This document shows positions 62,187 through 64,000 of a stretch of DNA of 64,000 nt, one piece after another. Positions within the stretch are counted from its first letter, which is position 1. Each line of letters opens with the position of its first letter. The stretch comes from Aphis gossypii (Eukaryota; Arthropoda; Insecta; Hemiptera; Aphididae). The position numbers and the translations under genes are program-made. Below the pieces are notes generated by a model, which made no database searches, had not been told where the DNA came from, and worked only from the letters and a program-made list of their open reading frames with translations. The stretch covers positions 46,706,287-46,770,286 of the forward strand of contig NC_065532.1 in the NCBI RefSeq assembly GCF_020184175.1. Reading direction: 5' to 3'.

Positions 62187-62236
62187 TGCAGTAGAGTGCC
62201 ACCACAAAGATTTTTGGCGTCTATCCATTTAGGTTC
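62187..62236 (-). CDS. candidate 50-bp internal exon with strong splice sites
   Basis: The acceptor GTTTCTGCCTTTTTGCAG and donor TGCA|GTAAGTATC are both near consensus. One frame reads EPKWIDAKNLCGGTLLQ. Another starts at an ATG and reads MDRRQKSLWWHSTA, ending in phase 0. About 375 bases upstream on the same strand, CCGGTC|GTAAGTACT (exon end 62613) is another strong donor. If spliced to it, KSEP-V joins EPKW in frame. Product not recognised. Confidence 0.4.
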
Positions 62237-62612
62237 CTGCAAAAAGGCAGAAACACCAAACGAGACACGACGACAACGATGATATTGCACTCAGGATCTC
62301 TTTTTCAGTCACATTTTTTTTTTTTATGTGCTTAACCTATTTCAATTTCAAACGATCTGAAGACGTTGAAAGAATAATTTATCGAAAATGGATATTACCT
62401 ATACCCAGAGCAGTAATATCTCCTCGAAACGAATATGATGTATGTGTGAGGACACATCACACTCCGTCGTAATCTGCGTATACATTTTATGCTGTACAAA
62501 TAAAATAAACTATTATAAAAAATTGATGAAAATGTAACAATATATTAAAAACACACATCGTACAATATTATTATCACTGTGTGATGATAGTATCTATGCG
62601 TATAGTACTTAC

Positions 62613-62664
62613 GACCGGTTCGCTTTTAACAGCTGCATCGGATCAAGAACTATCGAGTGGGTAC
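62613..62664 (-). other. candidate exon upstream of 62187-62236
   Basis: Ends at the strong donor GGTC|GTAAGTACT. The start is unclear: TTTTAAG at 62665 or CGATGCAG near 62633 could serve as acceptor. Frames through the longer version contain stops in two of three readings, so it may be a non-coding leader or a very short coding exon. Confidence 0.25.
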
Positions 62665-63115
62665 CTTAAAACCATCATAGGATCTGGATTGTCGATAGTC
62701 GCGTATATGTTCAATGCGTTGAATATTGGTTAGGTTATTGCTTATGCCCTAAAAAAAAAAAAACAAAAATATAAAATCAACAATAACGCGGTTATAGATT
62801 ACAGTATAGACCCTATATCTAATATCCATCCGTGCTGTACTGCTTCTACGATATGGTTATGCCACCGATAATAACAATAATAAAACGTAGTTACGTGTCC
62901 CGCGTGTTGAGTGGCTCGCGCGTCGTATAATATGTAATATAGTCGGACTGGCAGTGTGCATATATACTTCTTACCGTACATACGTACTTACATATAATAT
63001 ACACGCGTTATCGACACAACGACGTGTGCGGCGGCGACGACACGCGTTTATTGCGGATCCGTCACGCGACGGATTTTCGTACCGATTTTCTCTCTCTCTA
63101 TATCTATCTATTTGC

Positions 63116-63136
63116 CCGTCCGTCCGTCCGTCCGTC
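63116..63136 (+). repeat. CCGT tetranucleotide repeat
   Basis: Five tandem CCGT units, preceded by CT and ATCT runs. Confidence 0.9.
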
Positions 63137-63209
63137 GCATCGTGTATCGGATAATAATATACGAATACAACGTATATCGTGCGACTCGGGTATATTTGTA
63201 CCGTGGGCA

Positions 63210-63227
63210 TATATATATATATATATA
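63210..63227 (+). repeat. AT dinucleotide microsatellite
   Basis: About nine AT units; similar short AT runs occur at 18203-18221 and near 63745. Confidence 0.85.
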
Positions 63228-63504
63228 CGGGACGATGTGTTTCCTATAGGTACGGCATTTTATATATTATTATAATAATATTCTGATCGACGCACGACCC
63301 GCGCCCGCCGCGACAGTCTTGCTGCAGCAGTCCTGAAACTTTTTCGCTAATTAAACACACGACGTTTGCACACAACGACAAGCACAATATTGTTATATGG
63401 CGTCGTGTGTATGTGTAGGTGCCCCGCGTAGGGGGGCGCGGGTGATAAGGTAATGAGGTCCGGCGCGCACGAGCGAAATCGCGCGGCGGTGGTGGTCGTG
63501 GCGC

Positions 63505-63521
63505 GGACGACGACGACGACG
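63505..63521 (+). repeat. GAC trinucleotide repeat
   Basis: Five GAC units in a CpG-rich island. Confidence 0.85.
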
Positions 63522-63627
63522 GATATATATTATATTATACGATTCGTTTTTTATTCCCCTCTGTCCGCCAAAATCCCCTCTCGGCCGTCCCCTACCCACC
63601 CTCGCCGTTAACAATATAAGATAGTTT

Positions 63628-63649
63628 CGCGCGCGCGCGTGTGTGTGTA
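63628..63649 (+). repeat. compound CG/GT dinucleotide repeat
   Basis: A run of CG units passes directly into GT units; similar compound CG/TG/TA runs occur near 54130. Confidence 0.85.
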
Positions 63650-64000
63650 TATAATGAGCGCATGTACATTACTGCAGCACACACGTTCTCAATTCCGTAT
63701 AATAAACGGTCATTTTCTTAATTAAACTCAATATAATAAATATACATATATATATATATATTATGAGTGTGTGTGTGTATATAATGAAACGTGCGTTAGG
63801 GTCGTTGATCCGAAATCGTTGCTGAAGCTTCACGGGTGTATATATCAACGAATGCTACTGCTGCTGTATAATAATACTTAACTATATATATATATAATAT
63901 GTATACACGCGTATTATATTGTGGTCGGATTTGTTGCCGTTTTCGATCCGTTCTTCTGTTATACATCATATTTATGTTCATACCTGCTGTATTATATATA

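Larger units (their letters stand above)
62670..64000. other. CpG-rich right end
   Basis: 63000-63660 is the most CpG-rich non-coding part of the window, with CTGCTGCAGCAGTCC at 63315, GAC and CCGT repeats and G/C runs. It resembles a promoter island whose gene may continue beyond the window. No exon is supported. Confidence 0.4.

Noticed and set aside
1..64000. CRISPR arrays, bacterial operons or mitochondrial inserts
   Set aside because: No regularly spaced direct repeats, no Shine-Dalgarno-linked ORF clusters and no recognisable mitochondrial genes were seen.

Overview
The window looks like nuclear genomic DNA from an aphid (Hemiptera, Sternorrhyncha). It is strongly AT-rich, full of ATAATATTAT-type words, poly-A/T tracts and the recurring word TACCTACC/TAGGTAGG, and has GC-richer islands where coding sequence lies. 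The one clearly resolved gene is a spliced insect gene with GT-AG introns. The assignment to aphids is inferred from composition and gene type; the species cannot be named.

Layout. Bases 1-6270 are AT-rich intergenic DNA with one GC/AC-rich patch (about 1020-1275) that has promoter/LTR-like features. Bases 6486-12661 on the minus strand hold a complete 12-coding-exon gene for a secreted, GPI-anchored M1 zinc aminopeptidase (aminopeptidase N type, 1006 residues by my exon assembly). All catalytic motifs are intact and every junction keeps the reading frame. Bases 12.7-44.4 kb are mainly non-coding. They contain a putative LTR-like block (15025-15684), simple repeats, and several short open segments bounded by good splice signals (17.9, 26.9, 32.2, 35.2, 42.1 kb) that may be isolated exons of genes with long introns, or may be chance. 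At 45276-45773 (minus) an intact intronless ORF encodes an NTF2-fold protein. A TATA box and splice donor about 1.4 kb upstream on the same strand (47.1-47.26 kb) could be its promoter and leader exon. A MITE-like element with clear terminal inverted repeats lies at 49391-49976. The right part (52-64 kb) is AT-rich DNA with CpG-containing islands, microsatellites, one TATA-plus-donor promoter candidate (52.5-52.9 kb, minus) and one well-bounded 50-bp exon candidate (62187-62236, minus).

Functionally, the aminopeptidase would be a gut or epithelial surface enzyme removing N-terminal residues from peptides; the NTF2-like protein would act inside the cell in protein or RNA binding. Nothing links the two. 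I found no CRISPR array, operon-like cluster, convincing tRNA/rRNA gene or new multi-gene system. The most unusual items are the terminal-inverted-repeat element, the intronless NTF2-like gene beside a 46-bp direct repeat, and the scattered splice-bounded short exons.
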